From Amnibacterium flavum (GTDB taxonomy: Bacteria > Actinomycetota > Actinomycetes > Actinomycetales > Microbacteriaceae), in contig NZ_QEOP01000001.1 in assembly GCF_003097495.1 (NCBI RefSeq), positions 1,550,001 to 1,614,000 of the forward strand: DNA of 64,000 bases, read 5' to 3'. A program made the position numbers and the translations under genes. The notes under the pieces were generated by a model. That model did not search any database. It saw nothing but the letters and a program-made list of their open reading frames with translations, and was not told the origin of the DNA. Positions 62,330-64,000 of the stretch are shown in pieces. Every line of letters begins with the position of its first letter. Position 1 is the stretch's first letter.

Positions 62330-64000
62330 TCAGCCCTCGCCGATCCAGCGCTCCCACTGCTCCCGCAGGGTGCGCCCGAGTTCGCCGAGCGGGTCGTCCG
62401 TGCCCGAACCCGGTCCCGACGAGTCGGAGTCGGACCCGGGTCCCGAGTTCTCGGACTCCTCCTCCGCCTCGCGCTGGCGCTGCTCCTCCTCGAGACGCTC
62501 CTGCTCGAGCTGCTGCTGACGCTCGAGTTCGGCCTGCCGCTCCGCGCGCACCGCGGCGTCGATCTGGGTCTCGACGTTCTGAATCGCGGTGATCATGTCG
62601 CGATACGCGCCCGAGGTGACCTGATCGGCGGTCGCGGCGAGATCGAGGTGCACCGAGGCTCCGTCGAGAGCGGTGGCGGCACCGTCGAGGTCGGGCACGG
62701 CCGCGGCGGTCGCGACGGCGAGCACATCGTTCTGCAGGGTCTCCTGCGCCGAGTAGGCGAAGCCGTCACCGCCGACGGTCTGCTGCAGGGCGGTGAGACT
62801 GGTTCCGAGGTCGCCGTCGACCACGGGATACGCGGGCACCGGCGGCTTCGGCGGGTCGACGAGCGAGCTGATCGCGGGCCACAGCGCGATCGCGGCACCG
62901 CAGGCGACGACGAGTGCGATGACGAAGATCACGAAGCGACGCCAGAGCGTGCGTCGGCGGGTGCGGGTCTCGGGGCTCGCGCCCGGTGACGGCTCGACCG
63001 AATCGACGGGCTCGAACCAGTCGGGCTGCGGGGGAGCGACAGGGGGAGCTGACGCCGGCCGTCCGCCGAGCACCTCGGTCGGCATCGATTCCCGGTACGG
63101 GTCGGTGGAGACCGCCTCGGCCGCGACGGGCAGCACCCGGGTGCGCTCCTCGGCGCGCCCGAGCACCTCGGTGCGCGCCGTCTCATCGCCGGCGGGGATG
63201 ACAGAGATGGCGGCGTCCCGTTCGGCGAATGCGGCGCCGATGACCTCGGTCGCGGCCGTGCGCTCGCGGGTCTCGTCATCCGCGGCGGGATCGACGGCGG
63301 TGCCGGGACCGGATCGGAACGGGCCGTAGGACGCCCACGCGCTGAGGCCGTCGGCGACCTGCGCAGCGCTCGCCCTGTCCCGCGGATCGCGCGCCGTCAT
63401 CGCCGCGAGGAGTTCCGCATCCTCGCGGTCGAGGCCGGCGGGAAGCCGGGGAGCCCGGACGGTCCGTGCGATCGCCGACTCGGTCCGCGAGCCGCTGAAG
63501 GCGCTCTCGCCGGTCAACGCCTCGATCAGGACGAGACCGAGCGCGTACACGTCCGTCGCCGTTCCCACGGCTTCGCCCGCCACCTGCTCGGGGCTGAGAT
63601 ACGCGGCGGTCCCGATGACGGCGCCGGCCTCGGTCAGGTGGGACTCGTCGACGATGCGGGCGATGCCGAGGTCTGCGAGCTTCGCGTGCCGACCGCCGTC
63701 GTCGCCCCGGAAGACCAGGATGTTCTCGGGCTTGATGTCGCGGTGCACGATGCCGCGCGCGTGGATGTAGGCGAGGGCCCTCGCCACGTCGTCGATGAGG
63801 TCCACGACCTCCGCGGGATGCAGCACCCCGTCGCGGATGAGGGCCGCAAGGTCCTCTCCTTCGACGAGCTCGAGCACGAGGAACGCAGGACTCCCGTCGT
63901 CGCCGTCCGCGGCGTCGTGCAGGGTGACGAGCGACCGGTGATTGAGCGCCGCGAGCGTCCTGATCTCGGAGCGGACCCGACGCATGTCGCGCGCCTCCGC
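62330..64000 (-). CDS. Membrane Ser/Thr protein kinase (5' end outside window)
   Basis: About 556 residues of a second eukaryotic-like kinase; the N-terminal part of the kinase domain, including the glycine loop and ATP lysine, lies outside the window. Seen are LELVEGEDLAALI, the catalytic loop IVHRDIKPENIL, ADLGIA (DLG instead of DFG) and YLSPEQ. A long Thr/Glu-rich cytoplasmic linker leads to one membrane helix (RRFVIFVIALVVACGAAIAL). The outer part is helical, with a Gln/Glu/Arg coiled coil followed by a Ser/Gly/Asp-rich stretch and a final amphipathic helix. No PASTA repeats are present. Confidence 0.93.
   Translation of the reverse strand, partial: AEARDMRRVRSEIRTLAALNHRSLVTLHDAADGDDGSPAFLVLELVEGEDLAALIRDGVLHPAEVVDLIDDVARALAYIHARGIVHRDIKPENILVFRGDDGGRHAKLADLGIARIVDESHLTEAGAVIGTAAYLSPEQVAGEAVGTATDVYALGLVLIEALTGESAFSGSRTESAIARTVRAPRLPAGLDREDAELLAAMTARDPRDRASAAQVADGLSAWASYGPFRSGPGTAVDPAADDETRERTAATEVIGAAFAERDAAISVIPAGDETARTEVLGRAEERTRVLPVAAEAVSTDPYRESMPTEVLGGRPASAPPVAPPQPDWFEPVDSVEPSPGASPETRTRRRTLWRRFVIFVIALVVACGAAIALWPAISSLVDPPKPPVPAYPVVDGDLGTSLTALQQTVGGDGFAYSAQETLQNDVLAVATAAAVPDLDGAATALDGASVHLDLAATADQVTSGAYRDMITAIQNVETQIDAAVRAERQAELERQQQLEQERLEEEQRQREAEEESENSGPGSDSDSSGPGSGTDDPLGELGRTLREQWERWIGEG

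Overview
The window is a continuous, very GC-rich chromosomal segment from an actinobacterium. The gene order lysA-hom-thrC-thrB-rho-prfA-prmC-(TsaC/Sua5)-(WecA/MraY-like)-atpIBEFHAGDC, the long arginine/asparagine-rich Rho insert, frequent GTG starts and many leaderless genes point to Micrococcales, most likely Microbacteriaceae. The family placement is inference from gene order and composition; no rRNA or tRNA gene is present to confirm it. I see no transposase, phage gene or CRISPR array.

Layout. 1-2982: the end of a nucleoside/sugar ABC permease, a nucleoside hydrolase and two short-chain dehydrogenases, forming a small nucleoside salvage/catabolism operon. 3131-7976: lysine/threonine biosynthesis (lysA, hom, thrC, thrB). 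8144-12486: rho, prfA and prmC (transcription and translation termination). 12583-13221: a HAD phosphatase on the minus strand. 13315-22616: threonylcarbamoyl-AMP synthase, an undecaprenyl-phosphate sugar-phosphate transferase, an AtpI-like protein and the complete F1Fo ATP synthase operon, closed by a strong hairpin. 22697-28945: small, mostly monocistronic accessory genes (alpha/beta hydrolase, YceI, LysE/ArgO exporter with divergent LysR regulator, YaaA, aldo/keto reductase, 3-methyladenine glycosylase I), with an eight-copy 80-bp palindromic tandem array at 27651-28290. 29033-33007: TspO, a PuuB-like FAD oxidoreductase, and an Lrp regulator overlapping a putrescine/GABA-type aminotransferase. 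33362-51520: a nine-gene cluster encoding FHA protein, PP2C phosphatase, membrane Ser/Thr kinase, a ~1,984-residue Ig/FN3 surface protein, MoxR ATPase, DUF58 protein, transglutaminase-like membrane protein, zinc-ribbon-FHA protein and an EccC/FtsK-type ATPase. 51532-59527: alanine dehydrogenase, a four-gene spermidine/putrescine ABC transporter, asparaginase and gabT. 59590-64000: OsmC-like protein, a secreted lysozyme-like protein, dxr, and a second, window-truncated Ser/Thr kinase.

How it fits together. The polyamine importer, PuuB-like oxidase, aminotransferases and alanine dehydrogenase look like parts of one amine-utilisation programme, physically split by the 18-kb kinase/Ig/MoxR/FtsK cluster. 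That cluster is the most interesting part of the window. It combines a phospho-threonine signalling module (kinase, phosphatase, two intact FHA readers) with a MoxR-DUF58-transglutaminase module whose transglutaminase has lost its catalytic Cys and His, a giant surface protein, and a type VII-secretion-like motor without any visible WXG100 substrate or other type VII core component. I read it as a candidate phospho-regulated envelope assembly or secretion machine; its function is not established by the sequence.

Two families of small palindromic repeats lie in intergenic gaps, and about fourteen genes carry a -10-like hexamer close upstream of the start codon (6-8 nt in thirteen, 11 nt in one), the signature of leaderless or nearly leaderless transcripts.
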